Part shown: in pieces, positions 10,879-21,476 of the stretch
How positions within the stretch are numbered: the stretch's first letter is position 1
Layout of the letters: each line of letters starts with the position of its first letter
Source: Bradyrhizobium guangxiense
GTDB taxonomy: Bacteria > Pseudomonadota > Alphaproteobacteria > Rhizobiales > Xanthobacteraceae
Assembly: GCF_004114915.1 (NCBI RefSeq)
Contig: NZ_CP022219.1
Coordinates: 5,734,501 to 5,798,500, forward strand
Reading direction: 5' to 3'
Length of the DNA: 64,000 nucleotides
Program-made: the position numbers and the translations under genes
Notes under the pieces: generated by a model
The model's input: only the letters and a program-made list of their open reading frames with translations
The model's database searches: none
Told to the model about the DNA's origin: nothing

Positions 10879-11655
10879 TCAGGAGGATGGAACGAGGCCC
10901 GGAAGAGCCGCCGCACGTGAGGCCCGAGCAGTGCCTGCCACGAGCACCGGGCGCGGGACGGCGGCGCGGACATTGCCGCGCTCGAACAGCATGCGCCGCT
11001 CGAACGCGCTCGAGCGCATAATTGGGAAGCGGGTCAGGACGCGCTCGCGCAGGCTGCGGAAATCAGACGTCATCAATGCGACGTTGATGTGCAGGTTCGG
11101 AGCCGAGCGCGGCCCGGTGATGGGCTGGTGCAGAAAGCCCCGACGGTAGAACGCCTGATGTTCGGCGCGACCCGCCGCAAGCCCCGTGTCCGCCTTGAAA
11201 TCCTCGCAGGCTAGATAAGCGAGCCGTAGCGTCAGATACGGGAGCTCCGGAAACTTCTTGGCCTTCTCGGGGTCGGCGACGAAACGACATGGATCAACGA
11301 AAATCTCGCCCCGATCGAGGCGCGGGTAAAGCACATCGCTGAACAGGTCACTGGTATGGGACATCCGCCATTCCGACGTCAGAACGTGGAGACGAAGAGA
11401 GCTGCAGAGTTCCCCGTCGACATAGACCCCAAAGGTCCACGCGTTGGGCGCATCGTCATAAGGATCCGTGACGCGCTGAGACTCCGATTCGGAGATCAAT
11501 CCGCCGTGCAGATAGCCTCTGTAGCGCAGCGCACAGATGCGGTCCCTGTCTTCCGGACTTTCGATGAGCCGGTAATCGATTCTGTCGAAAATCCCTGCCC
11601 CCCGCATCGAAAGCGGGGCGCGCGGCTCGGCCCGGGATTCCATCTGATACTCCAA
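10879..11655 (-). CDS. FeeM/LuxI-like GNAT-fold N-acyltransferase
   Basis: A 258-residue protein resembling N-acyl amino acid synthases (FeeM) and acyl-homoserine lactone synthases. The pattern is an N-terminal IDYRLIESPEDRDRICALRYRGYLHGG (Arg and aromatic residues as in the acyl-chain pocket), then a central GELCSSLRLHV, then a GEIFVDPCRFVADPE block. These enzymes make long-chain N-acyl amino acids or lactones from acyl-ACP. No LuxR-type receptor is adjacent. It lies between the GGDEF-EAL gene and pal, on the same strand. The family assignment is by pattern and could be a related GNAT of unknown product. The last ~40 residues are Ala/Arg-rich and low in complexity. Confidence 0.65.
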   Translation of the reverse strand: MEYQMESRAEPRAPLSMRGAGIFDRIDYRLIESPEDRDRICALRYRGYLHGGLISESESQRVTDPYDDAPNAWTFGVYVDGELCSSLRLHVLTSEWRMSHTSDLFSDVLYPRLDRGEIFVDPCRFVADPEKAKKFPELPYLTLRLAYLACEDFKADTGLAAGRAEHQAFYRRGFLHQPITGPRSAPNLHINVALMTSDFRSLRERVLTRFPIMRSSAFERRMLFERGNVRAAVPRPVLVAGTARASRAAALPGLVPSS

Positions 11656-11804
11656 ACACGATGAACAACTTCCGCGAGTTTGGAAAGATTAATGATTCCT
11701 TAACAGGATTGCAAAGGCTTGAATTAGTTAGGGTTAACTCCCCGTATGACTACGGAGACGCTGCAACGAATTGAAACAACGCGAGATTTAAGAGAATCGG
11801 GATC

Positions 11805-14138
11805 TCAGGCGAAGGAGCGCGACGAAATCGCGACGAGCGGCTCATCCAAGCGGCGGCCATGCGAGGCGTTGAGAAGCTGGCGCACCCGCACCGCCGGCAC
11901 CGGCCGGCTGAACAGATAGCCCTGCCCTTCGCTGATCGTGCCGTCCGCGCTGATCAGCTCGAGCTGCTCGTTGGTCTCGATGCCCTCGACCACGACCGAC
12001 ATGCCGAGATCGGCGGCGAGCCGCGCCACGCCGCGCAGCAGCGTCAGCGGCCGATCCGCATCGATGCCTTCGAGGAAGGAGCGGTCGATCTTCACCTTCT
12101 GCATCGGAAAATTATGCAGATAGCTGAGGCTCGAATAGCCGGTACCGAAGTCATCCAGCGAAATGCGCACCCCGAGCGCATGAAGCTGCGACAGAACGTC
12201 GTGCGTGAGCTGAGTGTTGCGCAGCAGCGAGGATTCGGTGATCTCGATCTGGAGCCGATGCGCCGGGAGGCCCGATACTTCGAGCGCATAACGGATTTCG
12301 TTGAGCACGTCGCGCTGGTGGAATTGCTGCGGCGAGAAATTAACGGCGACGCTGACGCTCTCCGGCCACTTCATGCATTCCATGCAGGCACGGCGCAGAA
12401 TCCAGCGGCCGAGATCGACGATCAGGCCCATGTCCTCGGCAACTGGAATGATGTCGACCGGCGAAACCGTGCCGCGCACCGGATGATTCCAACGTAGCAG
12501 GGCCTCGCAGGTGGTGATCTTGCCGGACTTCAGATTGACCAGCGGCTGATAGAACAGCTCGAACTCCTCGTTGGCGAGCGCCTTGCGCAGATCGAGCTCG
12601 AGAATGCGGCGCGCCTCGACGGTCGCCGCCATCTCGTCGCGGAAGAAGCAGAAGGTGCCGCGGCCGTCCGCCTTGGCGCGATACAGCGCCATGTCGGCGT
12701 TCTTTAGCAGCGTATCGGCACTGGCACCCTCCGGGGAGGTCAGCGCGATTCCGACGCTGGCGCCGATCTCGACCAGGTGATTGTCGATGCGGTAGCGCTC
12801 GCTCAGCCGCTCGACGATGCGGCGGGCGAGCGCGGCGGCGTCCTCGGGCGAAGAAATGTTCTGCTGAAACACGACGAATTCGTCGCCGCCGAAGCGGGCG
12901 ACGAAATCCTCGGGGCGCAGCATCTCGCGCAGACGGTTGGCGACCGCGCACAGCAGCTGGTCGCCGCAGGGATGACCGAGCGTGTCGTTGACCTGCTTGA
13001 ACTGGTCGAGGTCGATGAAGAGCAGCGCGGAGAGGCGCTCGGAATGATGCGAATTCTCCAGCAGCCGCTCGATCTCGTGGTGGAAGCTGACCCGGTTCGG
13101 CAGCGCCGTGAGCTCGTCATAGCGAGCCAGATGGCTGATCCGGGCCTCCGCATTGGTGCGTTCGGTGATGTCTTCCAGCAGCAGCACCGTGCCGCCACCG
13201 GTCATCGGCTGGAACGTCCACGACAGCGTGCGGCCGCGCGAGGAATCGGGATCGGCGGTGACGATCTCGCAAACCCGCGCATGCGCGATCTTGGCCATGA
13301 TCTGGTTGCCGCTCTCCGCCGAGATCGAGCCGGCGGACACACAGGCCGACACGATCTCGGCCGCATTGACGCCACGCTTCACCAGATCGTTGGCCAGGTC
13401 CATCAGCTCGACGAAGCGATGGTTCATGACCGCCAGCCGCCCATCGGCGCGGAACATGCACAACCCGTGCGGCATGTTGTTCAGTGCGGTATCGAACTGA
13501 CCAGCGAGCGCCGCTTCGCGCTCCCGCGCTATGACCGCCTGCATGAAGATTCTGTGCAGATTGGCCGAGAGCTTCACCAGGGTCACGAGGAAGACCGCAC
13601 TCACGACAGACATGGCTATGTAATAAGGCGTGCCGCGCAAGGCCAGCGCGAGGACAGTCGGACCGAAGATCAGCGACACCTGAAGCTGAAAGGCCCACTG
13701 CCGTCCGTAAGCCCTGCCCGCGCCGCCCGCGGCGAGCCCAGTGGTGACCGACAGGGCGATCATGTGGGCCACTGCGTCGTCAGTCCACAAGAGCGTGGCG
13801 GAGCACCAGATTCCAATCGCAGCGGCCTGGATCGTTGTCCCGAGCTGTGACCATCTCTGCCAGCTCGCAGCTTCATCGACGGTCAGTGGAGCTTTGCGTT
13901 GCTGATAGCGGCGTAGCCCAAAGGCCCGGAGAACTCCGGTGAGGACAAGCAGCGCCACACAGCCCCAGATGACATTGCTTTCCGTCTTCAGCGCGGTCAT
14001 GGACGCCGCGATGACTGCGAAGGCCAGACCGGCGAGCAGCGGACCGGGTGCTTCAAACAAAGAATCGAGCAGCGCCGCCGAAATCGTAGATGACGTCGGC
14101 CACCGATCGGGCTGTCCGCTTTGAGTTGCAAGTTGCAT
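11805..14138 (-). CDS. Membrane GGDEF-EAL protein (c-di-GMP cyclase/phosphodiesterase)
   Basis: A 777-residue protein. About five to six membrane segments occupy residues 30-195, followed by a PAS-like domain (about 212-325), GGDEF (about 335-505) and EAL (about 510-765). The cyclase active site GGDEF is intact at 417-421, with an inhibitory I-site RPED at 408-411 exactly five residues upstream. The EAL motif is intact (E545-A-L) with DDFGTGYSSL. Both activities are therefore possible. The membrane part has no recognised ligand site; PAS may sense a signal. It lies between tolB and the acyltransferase gene and may link c-di-GMP to the envelope, which is inference from position. Confidence 0.93.
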   Translation of the reverse strand: MQLATQSGQPDRWPTSSTISAALLDSLFEAPGPLLAGLAFAVIAASMTALKTESNVIWGCVALLVLTGVLRAFGLRRYQQRKAPLTVDEAASWQRWSQLGTTIQAAAIGIWCSATLLWTDDAVAHMIALSVTTGLAAGGAGRAYGRQWAFQLQVSLIFGPTVLALALRGTPYYIAMSVVSAVFLVTLVKLSANLHRIFMQAVIAREREAALAGQFDTALNNMPHGLCMFRADGRLAVMNHRFVELMDLANDLVKRGVNAAEIVSACVSAGSISAESGNQIMAKIAHARVCEIVTADPDSSRGRTLSWTFQPMTGGGTVLLLEDITERTNAEARISHLARYDELTALPNRVSFHHEIERLLENSHHSERLSALLFIDLDQFKQVNDTLGHPCGDQLLCAVANRLREMLRPEDFVARFGGDEFVVFQQNISSPEDAAALARRIVERLSERYRIDNHLVEIGASVGIALTSPEGASADTLLKNADMALYRAKADGRGTFCFFRDEMAATVEARRILELDLRKALANEEFELFYQPLVNLKSGKITTCEALLRWNHPVRGTVSPVDIIPVAEDMGLIVDLGRWILRRACMECMKWPESVSVAVNFSPQQFHQRDVLNEIRYALEVSGLPAHRLQIEITESSLLRNTQLTHDVLSQLHALGVRISLDDFGTGYSSLSYLHNFPMQKVKIDRSFLEGIDADRPLTLLRGVARLAADLGMSVVVEGIETNEQLELISADGTISEGQGYLFSRPVPAVRVRQLLNASHGRRLDEPLVAISSRSFA

Positions 14139-14352
14139 TTTCGGGCCGCACGCGTCCTGTCTGCGCGTACTTTTACCCAGACCAGATGAAGCCTTTCTGA
14201 GGGAACATCGTTAAAGTCAGGTTGTTTTTCGGCAATAGCGAAATCGTTTCCGCTGCAATATCAAGCAACTAGGCAAGGCTTGCCGAGCGCAAGGTGAAGG
14301 AAAGCTTGCCGCGCCCACAGAACTACGAAAAATCGGCGCTTTTTTTCGACAA

Positions 14353-14378
14353 GATCGCGCGTTGTGAAACGCGCGATC
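14353..14378 (-). terminator. Strong hairpin just after tolB
   Basis: Perfect 11-bp stem GATCGCGCGTT / AACGCGCGATC with loop GTGA, beginning 3 bases past the tolB stop. The T-run expected on the minus strand is weak, so this may be a factor-assisted terminator or an mRNA-stabilising stem at the end of tolQRAB. Confidence 0.55.
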
Positions 14379-14381
14379 GAT

Positions 14382-15746
14382 CTACTGGCCCGCCGTTGAT
14401 GACAACAGCGGCGACCAGGCCGGGTCGGAGGCGAAGCCCGGCGTCGGCACCTTGAGCTCGTTGCGACCGGAGATGTCGACTGAGTACAGCGACGGCCCGG
14501 CATTGCCGCCGGGATCGCGGAAGAACATCAGCACGCGGCCGTTCGGCGAGAAGGTCGGGCCCTCGTTGTGGAAGCCGGAGGTGAGCAGCCGCTCGCCGCT
14601 GCCGTCGGGCTTCATGACGCCGATCGAGAACTGCCCGCCGCCCTGCCTGGTGAAGGCGATGTAATCGCCCTTCGGCGACCACACCGGTGTCGAATAGCTG
14701 GCGTTGGTGTCGTCCTTGGAGAAGGAGATGCGCTGCGCCTGGCCTCCGCCCGCCGCCATCACATAGATCTGCGACCTGCCGCCACGATCGGACTCGAAGC
14801 AGATGCGGGCGCCGTCCGGCGAGTAAGACGGCGACGTATCGATCGCCGGCGTGTCGGTGAGGCGCGTGGTCGAGCGCGAGCGCAGGTCCATCACGAACAG
14901 GTTGGAATTGCCGCCCTGCTGCAGGCTCATGATGACGCGCTGGCCGTCCGGCGAGAAGCGCGGCGCGAAGGTCATGCCGGGGAAGTTGCCGACGATCTCG
15001 CGTTGGCCGGTCTCGATGTTGAAGAGATAGACCTTCGGATCGCCCTGGCCGAACTCCATGTAGGTGATCTCTTGCGAATTCGGCGAGAAGCGCGGCGTCA
15101 GCACAAGGTCGGAGCCGCGGGTCAGATAGCGCACATTGGCGCCGTCCTGGTCCATCATCGCGAGCCGCTTGACGCGGCGCTCCTTCGGGCCGGTCTCGTC
15201 GACGAACACGACGCGGCTGTCGAAATAGCCCTTTTCGCCGGTCATGCGCTCGTAGATCTGGTCGGAGATGATGTGGGCGATGCGGCGCCAATATTCCGGC
15301 GAGGTGAAATATTGCTGGCCCGCGAGCTGCTGGCCGGAAATCACGTCCCACAGGCGGAATTCGGCCTTGAGCCTTCCGTCCGGCTGCCGCGTCATGCGGC
15401 CGGTGACCAGCGCCTGCGCGTTGAGGGTCTTCCAGTTCTGGAATTGCGGCGCGACGTCGATGTTGCTGATGCGCTCGATGAAGGCAGCCTGGTCGATCGG
15501 GGCGAACAAGCCCGAGCGTTTGAGATTGTTGGTGATGACTTGCGTGACGCCGTTGCCGACATCGCCGTCTGACGGCGAGCCCGGCACGAAGTTGGAGATC
15601 GCGATCGGGATCGGCTGGAATTCGGTGGGATCGATGCGAAGGCGCGGCTGGCCCTGCGCGAAGGCCTGTCCGCCCCCGAGCATCGCGAGTGTCGATCCGG
15701 TCAGAGTCATGAAGCGGCGGCGGTTCATCGATCGAGCGTCATTCAT
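14382..15746 (-). CDS. tolB: Tol-Pal translocation protein TolB
   Basis: Periplasmic beta-propeller that shuttles between Pal and TolA. The 454 residues show an N-terminal TolB domain ([18 protein letters not shown]) and repeated WD-like propeller blades such as [19 protein letters not shown] and [15 protein letters not shown]. The N-terminus carries [12 protein letters not shown], which resembles a twin-arginine signal. ATG at 15746 (or 15728) starts this signal; the frame extends 37 codons upstream into the end of tolA. It is the last gene of tolQRAB and is followed directly by a hairpin. Confidence 0.96.
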   Translation of the reverse strand: MNDARSMNRRRFMTLTGSTLAMLGGGQAFAQGQPRLRIDPTEFQPIPIAISNFVPGSPSDGDVGNGVTQVITNNLKRSGLFAPIDQAAFIERISNIDVAPQFQNWKTLNAQALVTGRMTRQPDGRLKAEFRLWDVISGQQLAGQQYFTSPEYWRRIAHIISDQIYERMTGEKGYFDSRVVFVDETGPKERRVKRLAMMDQDGANVRYLTRGSDLVLTPRFSPNSQEITYMEFGQGDPKVYLFNIETGQREIVGNFPGMTFAPRFSPDGQRVIMSLQQGGNSNLFVMDLRSRSTTRLTDTPAIDTSPSYSPDGARICFESDRGGRSQIYVMAAGGGQAQRISFSKDDTNASYSTPVWSPKGDYIAFTRQGGGQFSIGVMKPDGSGERLLTSGFHNEGPTFSPNGRVLMFFRDPGGNAGPSLYSVDISGRNELKVPTPGFASDPAWSPLLSSTAGQ

Positions 15747-15769
15747 TGCAAAATACTTTTGTTCGGATG

Positions 15770-16729
15770 TCACAACATATCCTTCAGGCCGAAAGTCATG
15801 GGAATGAGCTTCCAGCTCTCGTACTGCTGCTTCGGCATGAACGAGTAGACCTGACACTGCACGATGGCGCGCTTGGCGCTCTCCGCCACCGCCTGGGCGA
15901 TCGACCGTGACGGTCCCCTCACCGCGACTACGATCGGCTCGGACGCGAGCGATCCGTCGATCTTCATGGGGATGTCGATGTCGGCTTCGTATTGATCGGC
16001 GTCCTGCCCGTTATAGGTCGGCGTGAAGCAGCGTTTGACCGCACCCTGGAATGCACCGCGCCAAGTCGCAACATTGTTTGCCGCGGTCCCGGTCGCCGCT
16101 CCCAGCGACGCCGATGCATTCAGCGCGGAGCCGGTCTGCTCGTGCCGGGTCGCAGCACGCTTGTCGAGGTCGCGCTGGATCTGCGCGGGATCGAAGGTGC
16201 GCTCCTTCGGCTTGGGCTGCTGCTGCGGCTGCACCGCCGCGACCTTCTGCTCCACGGGTTTCGGCGGCGGCTTCTTGGTCTCCTGTTTCTTCATGAGCTC
16301 GGCGAGCGGATCTTCCTTGGCCGGATCAGGCTTCTTTTCCTGCGGCTTCGGCTCTTCCTTCGGCTTCGCCTCGGCAACAGGCTTCGGCGGCTCGGGCTTT
16401 TTCTCCACCGGCTTCTCGACGGGCTTCGGCGGCGGCTCTGGCTGCGAATTGGTCTTGATCAGCTCTTTCTTCTCGGTGACCTTGCCGACGGCGTCTTCCT
16501 CGGGCTTCGGTTCCGCGATCTTCTCGACCTTGGGCTTCGGCTCTTCCTTCTTCCCGGTCTTCTGCCCGGCCATCATCTTGGCGAGCTGATCGGTGGAGAT
16601 GATGTCGACCGGGAGCGACTCCTCCGGCGCGACGTAGGCCTTGCTGCTAAAGGTGACGAGCCCCCATCCCAGCACGAGGACATGGAGGGCAATCGACGCA
16701 ACGAGTGTCTTGTCGACCTTCACCTTCAC
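15770..16729 (-). CDS. tolA: TolA-like envelope protein (TonB/TolA family)
   Basis: Inner-membrane anchored periplasm-spanning protein that transmits force from TolQR to TolB/Pal. The 319 residues have one N-terminal membrane segment ([19 protein letters not shown]), a long Lys/Pro/Glu-rich region of repeated [12 protein letters not shown] motifs (about 60-200), and a folded C-terminal domain ending in FGLKDML. It starts 4 bases after the tolR stop. It is identified mainly by position and domain architecture, since TolA sequence is poorly conserved. Confidence 0.9.
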   Translation of the reverse strand: MKVKVDKTLVASIALHVLVLGWGLVTFSSKAYVAPEESLPVDIISTDQLAKMMAGQKTGKKEEPKPKVEKIAEPKPEEDAVGKVTEKKELIKTNSQPEPPPKPVEKPVEKKPEPPKPVAEAKPKEEPKPQEKKPDPAKEDPLAELMKKQETKKPPPKPVEQKVAAVQPQQQPKPKERTFDPAQIQRDLDKRAATRHEQTGSALNASASLGAATGTAANNVATWRGAFQGAVKRCFTPTYNGQDADQYEADIDIPMKIDGSLASEPIVVAVRGPSRSIAQAVAESAKRAIVQCQVYSFMPKQQYESWKLIPMTFGLKDML

Positions 16730-16733
16730 CGGC

Positions 16734-17186
16734 CTAGGACCCCTGATCCGCTTCCGTGACGAGCGCCAGCTTCTTGAACCCGGCGCCGGAGAGCTGGCCC
16801 ATCACCTTGGCCACGGTGCCGTAATCTGCCTTCTTGTCGGCGCGCAGATAGATGCGCTCCTCAAGACCGCCGCGCGCATCGGTGATCGCCTTCAGCTTCG
16901 GGATCAGCTCATTCAGCGCAATCTCGGTGTCGTTGATGAACACCTTGCCCTTGATGTCGACCGACATCTGAATCGGTTTCTGGTCGTTGTTCTCAAGGCT
17001 CTTGGCCTGGGTCTGCGGCAGATCGAGCGGCACGCCGACCGTCAGCATCGGCGCCGACACCATGAAGATGATGAGCAGCACCAGCATCACGTCGACCATC
17101 GGCGTGACGTTGATCTCGGCCACGACCGGCTTGCGCCGGCCACGGCGCCCGCCGCCGCCGGACGAACTCGCAACGTTCATCGCCAT
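16734..17186 (-). CDS. tolR: TolR, ExbD-family energy-transducing protein
   Basis: A 150-residue ExbD/TolR protein. After a Gly/Arg-rich N-terminus there is one membrane segment with the functional Asp (NVTPMVDVMLVLLIIFMV), which with TolQ forms the proton channel, then a periplasmic domain with RADKKADYGTVAKVMGQL. Start ATG at 17186 (MAMNVAS). It lies between tolQ (145-base gap) and tolA (4-base gap). Confidence 0.96.
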   Translation of the reverse strand: MAMNVASSSGGGGRRGRRKPVVAEINVTPMVDVMLVLLIIFMVSAPMLTVGVPLDLPQTQAKSLENNDQKPIQMSVDIKGKVFINDTEIALNELIPKLKAITDARGGLEERIYLRADKKADYGTVAKVMGQLSGAGFKKLALVTEADQGS

Positions 17187-17331
17187 GATTGCGTGCCCAA
17201 ATTGCCCTTCACAGTAGAGCCAATTCTGTTCCGATGAAATCGGAACGGGGCTCTAGGTTCTTGTCCCGACGCGTTTTCTTTACGCGAACCGGTATCCACT
17301 TCGCTCCAAAACGCTTCATACATGCCGTCCA

Positions 17332-18048
<717 letters not shown>

Positions 18049-18453
18049 AAGCAGTATCCTCTCAAGGCGATCGTTACCCGATGTGCCGGCCAGCAAATGG
18101 CTGCCGGTTCCCCGATGGCCGCGCCAGACCGGCGCGGCCGGCAAGCCCGCTCAAAGCCTTGTCTTTCTGGGGTGCAGGGCTCGTCCAAAGCCGGCCGTCT
18201 GCATTCCCTGCCAAGATGTCAAAACTATGGGCCTTTGGCCCCGGGCCTTGACGGGCCTGGCTTGAGGCTTTGGGCGCGATTGTCCACCCCTACCAGAGCC
18301 CGGCGTTGGTTAATGCGGGGTTACCAGGGGTCAATTTGACCGCGGGAAACGCAGCCTGCGCAGGCGGTTGCGGCAGATGGGCACGAAGCTCCCGGAGGAA
18401 CCACCCCTCGCCCGAAAAATTGTCCCGAAAATCACGTTTTGCGAGGTCTCGTC
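18049..18453. other. Intergenic region upstream of tolQ
   Basis: About 405 bases between the divergent tolQ and DUF2231 genes. It must hold the tol promoter. It contains short GC-rich dyads around 18230-18260 and two GGTTA-type stretches near 18308 and 18320, but no operator, RNA or small gene I can defend. Confidence 0.4.
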
Positions 18454-18972
18454 ATGACCATCAACCCCAAGACGACCGCCGCGATCGGCGATCACCCGCT
18501 CCACCCCATGCTGATCCCGTTCCCCGTCGCCTGTCTGGTCGGCGCGCCGATTGCCGATCTGGCCTTCATCGGAACCGGCGACAATTTCTGGGCCAGGGCT
18601 GCGATGTGGCTGATCGGCGCCGGCATCGTCATGGCGCTCGTCGCGGCCGCAGCCGGCTTTACCGACTTCTTCAGCGAGCCCCGCATCCGCCGCCTCAACG
18701 ATGCCTGGTACCATATGGTCGGCAATCTCGCCGCGGTCGTGCTGGCCCTGGTCAATTTCTACCTGCGCTACGCGCAAGGTGCGGAGGCCGCGATCAAGCC
18801 GTGGGGCGTTGCGCTGTCCCTGATCGTGGTCGGCATCCTGCTGTTCACGGGATGGAAAGGCTGGGAGATGGTCTACCGTCACCACGTCGCGGTGCTGGAT
18901 GCGCCGGGCCAGACCAGCTCGGAGCCGGTGACGCCGCAGCATGGCGGCGAGAGCCACCGCCGCGCCGCCTGA
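18454..18972 (+). CDS. DUF2231 membrane protein
   Basis: A 172-residue protein matching DUF2231: N-terminal HPLHPMLIPFPVACLVGAPIADL and four membrane segments, with a conserved GFTDFF loop and GWKGWEMVYRH near the end. ATG at 18454 fits the family; an in-frame start at 18439 adds five residues. Some family members are fused to or sit near cytochromes and may bind heme or quinone, but nothing here proves it. It is divergent from tolQ with no partner gene. Confidence 0.85.
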   Translation: MTINPKTTAAIGDHPLHPMLIPFPVACLVGAPIADLAFIGTGDNFWARAAMWLIGAGIVMALVAAAAGFTDFFSEPRIRRLNDAWYHMVGNLAAVVLALVNFYLRYAQGAEAAIKPWGVALSLIVVGILLFTGWKGWEMVYRHHVAVLDAPGQTSSEPVTPQHGGESHRRAA

Positions 18973-19038
18973 GGCAACGGCAGATCATCGGGGCTTGCTC
19001 GGCCCGCCCGCCGCCGCATCTCTTGGCCTGATCGCGCC

Positions 19039-19806
19039 TCAAGCCGCCGAGGCGGGCTCGGGGCAGTTGGTCAATCGCGCCGGGTTTCCGACCGCGGTGC
19101 AGCCGGCGGGAACGTCGGAGGTCACGACCGTGCCGGCGCCGATCTTCGCAAAATCGCCGATCCGGATATCGCCCATCACGGTCGCGCCGGCGCCGATGAA
19201 GACGCCGCGGCCGATCCGCGGTGAGCGCGCCGGCAGCTCGTTGCTGCGGCCGATGCTGACATTCTGAAGGATGGTGACCTCGTCGCCGATCACGACATTG
19301 GCGCCGATCACGATGCCGGTGGCGTGGTCGAGATAAACGGCGGCGCCGATGCTGGCCGCCGGATGGATGCTGACCTGCAGGACGTTCGAGGCCTGGTTAT
19401 GAAACAGCAGCGCCGCATCGCGATGCTCGTGATGCCAGAGCCAGTTCGAGACGCGCCAGGCCTGCAGCGCGACATAGCCCTTGAAATGCAGCAGCGGCGC
19501 CAACAGGCCGACGCTGGCGGGATCGCTGCGCACGATGGCCTGCAAGTCGCGGCCGGCCGCGTCGAGCAATTCCGGCGAGCGGCGAAAAGCATCGCGACAA
19601 AACGCCGCGAAGCGCGTCTGCTCGGCGGCATTGCCGCCAAGCCTGCGCCCGATCAGATCGGCGAGAGCCGCCGCAAGTCCGTCATGCACGAGGACGGCCT
19701 CGGCAAGCGACTTGCCGAAGACGGGATCGGATGCAACCGCACGCTGCGCCTCGTCACATATCGTCTGCCAGAGGCCATCGTTCGTCGCAGTCACAGTTGC
19801 CGTCAT
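19039..19806 (-). CDS. cysE: Serine O-acetyltransferase
   Basis: Transfers acetyl from acetyl-CoA to L-serine, the first step of cysteine synthesis. The 255 residues comprise an N-terminal helical domain (about 1-130) and a left-handed beta-helix of hexapeptide repeats (IGAAVYLDHATGIVIG, IGDEVTILQNVSIG, IGRGVFIGAGATVMGDIRIG), with the catalytic DH in LDHATG. ATG at 19806 is preferred; an extension to 19878 lacks similarity. It is transcribed away from the desaturase gene. Confidence 0.92.
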   Translation of the reverse strand: MTATVTATNDGLWQTICDEAQRAVASDPVFGKSLAEAVLVHDGLAAALADLIGRRLGGNAAEQTRFAAFCRDAFRRSPELLDAAGRDLQAIVRSDPASVGLLAPLLHFKGYVALQAWRVSNWLWHHEHRDAALLFHNQASNVLQVSIHPAASIGAAVYLDHATGIVIGANVVIGDEVTILQNVSIGRSNELPARSPRIGRGVFIGAGATVMGDIRIGDFAKIGAGTVVTSDVPAGCTAVGNPARLTNCPEPASAA

Positions 19807-20133
19807 CGCCGCCTCCGGTGCTCTGGTGCTTGCTTCGCCCTCGAATATAGGCGGTCGGCAATCCGCACGCCACGCCACGCGCGTCCCGCGCCGACCGTCC
19901 CGAGCCGATGGCCGCAGTTCCCCGTGAGGTTACGAGCTTGCGTGCCGGATGTCCGCGAGCCATATAGTCCACTAAATTTTCGGCCGACGCTGCTTGGGCC
20001 GGGATGTCCATGCAAAGCAGCGCGCTCCAGCCCCCCGCGGTGGTCCGCCATCCGCGGGTTTTTCGTACACGGCCGCCTTCAAGGCTCGCCGCCGCGAATC
20101 CCGGATCCCCGTTACCTGAGGTCACGCCAAGAC
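19807..20133. other. Intergenic region between cysE and desaturase
   Basis: About 327 bases between divergent genes; expected to carry both promoters. An A/T-richer patch lies near 19965-19985. I could not pick a reliable operator or RNA element. Confidence 0.4.
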
Positions 20134-21297
20134 ATGTCGCCCAACGCGCCTGCCGACGACCACCATGACGACATCATGTATCCCTCCGCCGTGCCGTTCC
20201 TGCTGGTCCATCTCGGCTGCGTTGCGGCGATCTGGTCGGGCGTGACGTGGCAGGCCGTCGCGATCTGCGTCTCGCTGTACATCGCTCGGATGTTCGGCAT
20301 CGGCGCCGGCTACCACCGCTACTTCTCGCATCGGGCGTTTGCGACCAGCCGGGTGTTGCAGTTCGTCCTAGCGTGCCTTGCGCAAAGCAGCGCGCAGAAG
20401 AGCGTGTTGTGGTGGGCGGCCAAGCATCGGCACCATCATCTGCATTCCGACACCGAGATCGACGTGCATTCGCCGCGCCACCGCGGCTTCCTGTACAGCC
20501 ATGTCGGCTGGATCTTCTATCGTCAGCATGACGCGACCGACCTCGTGAAGGTCGGCGATCTCGCGATCTATCCGGAGCTGATGTGGCTGCATCGGCTCGA
20601 ACTGCTGCCGGCCGTCGTGCTGGCCGCGCTCTGCTTCCTGGTTGCGGGATGGTCGGGCCTGGTCGTCGGCTTCCTGTGGAGCACGGTGCTGCTCTATCAC
20701 GCGACCTTCTGCATCAATTCGCTTGCCCATGTGCATGGACGCAAGCGCTACGTGACCGGCGATGATTCCCGCAACAATTGGCTGCTGGCGCTGCTCACCC
20801 TGGGCGAAGGCTGGCACAACAATCACCATGCCTATCAGAGCAGCGTGCGACAGGGCTTTCGCTGGTGGGAGATCGACCTCACCTATTACGTCCTGAAGAT
20901 GTTGTCCTGGTTCGGAATCGTCTGGAACATGAAGGCGCCGCCCGAGCAGGTGCTGCGCAACGAGCAGCCGCTCGGCGCGCGCGTGATCAATCGGGCAGCC
21001 CGCGAGCTCGCCGGACGGTTCGATGCCCACGCCCTGGCGCACGCGATCTCGTCGGCGCTGTACCGCGCCGATCTGGCCCAGCTGCAACTGCCGACGCTGC
21101 ACGACATTCTCAATCGCGCCCATGACGGCGTCGACGCGCTGACGCATCTGCATCTGCCGAAGATTCCGACCCGCGAGGAGTTTCTGGCCGAAGCCAAGGC
21201 GATGTTCGCGCGAACGCGATCGCTCAACGAGATCGTGGACCACGCCTACGAGCAGTTCCTGACCTCGGTTCGCGCGCAGCTCGTGGCCGTGCGCTGA
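20134..21297 (+). CDS. Membrane acyl-CoA (delta-9 type) fatty acid desaturase
   Basis: Di-iron membrane desaturase introducing a cis double bond in fatty acyl chains. In 387 residues the three His boxes are present: HRYFSH (about 52-57), HRHHH (about 90-94) and HNNHH (about 229-233). Membrane segments flank them (LLVHLGCVAAIW, LPAVVLAALCFLVAGWSGLVVGFLW), followed by a soluble C-terminal extension of about 110 residues rich in helices. ATG at 20134 is supported by the family start; the frame is open much further upstream only as a shadow of cysE. Confidence 0.93.
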   Translation: MSPNAPADDHHDDIMYPSAVPFLLVHLGCVAAIWSGVTWQAVAICVSLYIARMFGIGAGYHRYFSHRAFATSRVLQFVLACLAQSSAQKSVLWWAAKHRHHHLHSDTEIDVHSPRHRGFLYSHVGWIFYRQHDATDLVKVGDLAIYPELMWLHRLELLPAVVLAALCFLVAGWSGLVVGFLWSTVLLYHATFCINSLAHVHGRKRYVTGDDSRNNWLLALLTLGEGWHNNHHAYQSSVRQGFRWWEIDLTYYVLKMLSWFGIVWNMKAPPEQVLRNEQPLGARVINRAARELAGRFDAHALAHAISSALYRADLAQLQLPTLHDILNRAHDGVDALTHLHLPKIPTREEFLAEAKAMFARTRSLNEIVDHAYEQFLTSVRAQLVAVR

Positions 21298-21357
21298 TCC
21301 TTTTAGGGCATGCGGGGCTTGGATGATCGCCCGGCATGAGGACCTTCCAAAACCAAA

Positions 21358-21388
21358 CCGCCCGCCTGCGGGTTGCGCAGACGGGCGG
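21358..21388 (-). terminator. Terminator of the DUF2852 gene
   Basis: Stem of 13 bp with one mismatch (CCGCCCGCCTGCG / CGCAGACGGGCGG) and a 5-base loop. On the minus strand it is followed by TTTGGTTTTGG. It lies between convergent desaturase and DUF2852 genes and may serve both. Confidence 0.65.
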
Positions 21389-21476
21389 CTCGGGGCCATC
21401 AGGACTTTGGGGGCATGCGCCTGAAGGCTTTGAGAGGTCGGCCTTGGATCAGCCTTCGTAGATCATCCCTTGCAGC

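Noticed and set aside
14338..14347. T-run near the end of the tolB region as a plus-strand terminator
   Set aside because: No stem precedes it on the plus strand; on the minus strand it becomes an A-run after the tolB hairpin, so it does not make a classic terminator.
19324..20133. N-terminal extension of the desaturase frame
   Set aside because: It overlaps cysE in antisense and the desaturase family starts at 20134.
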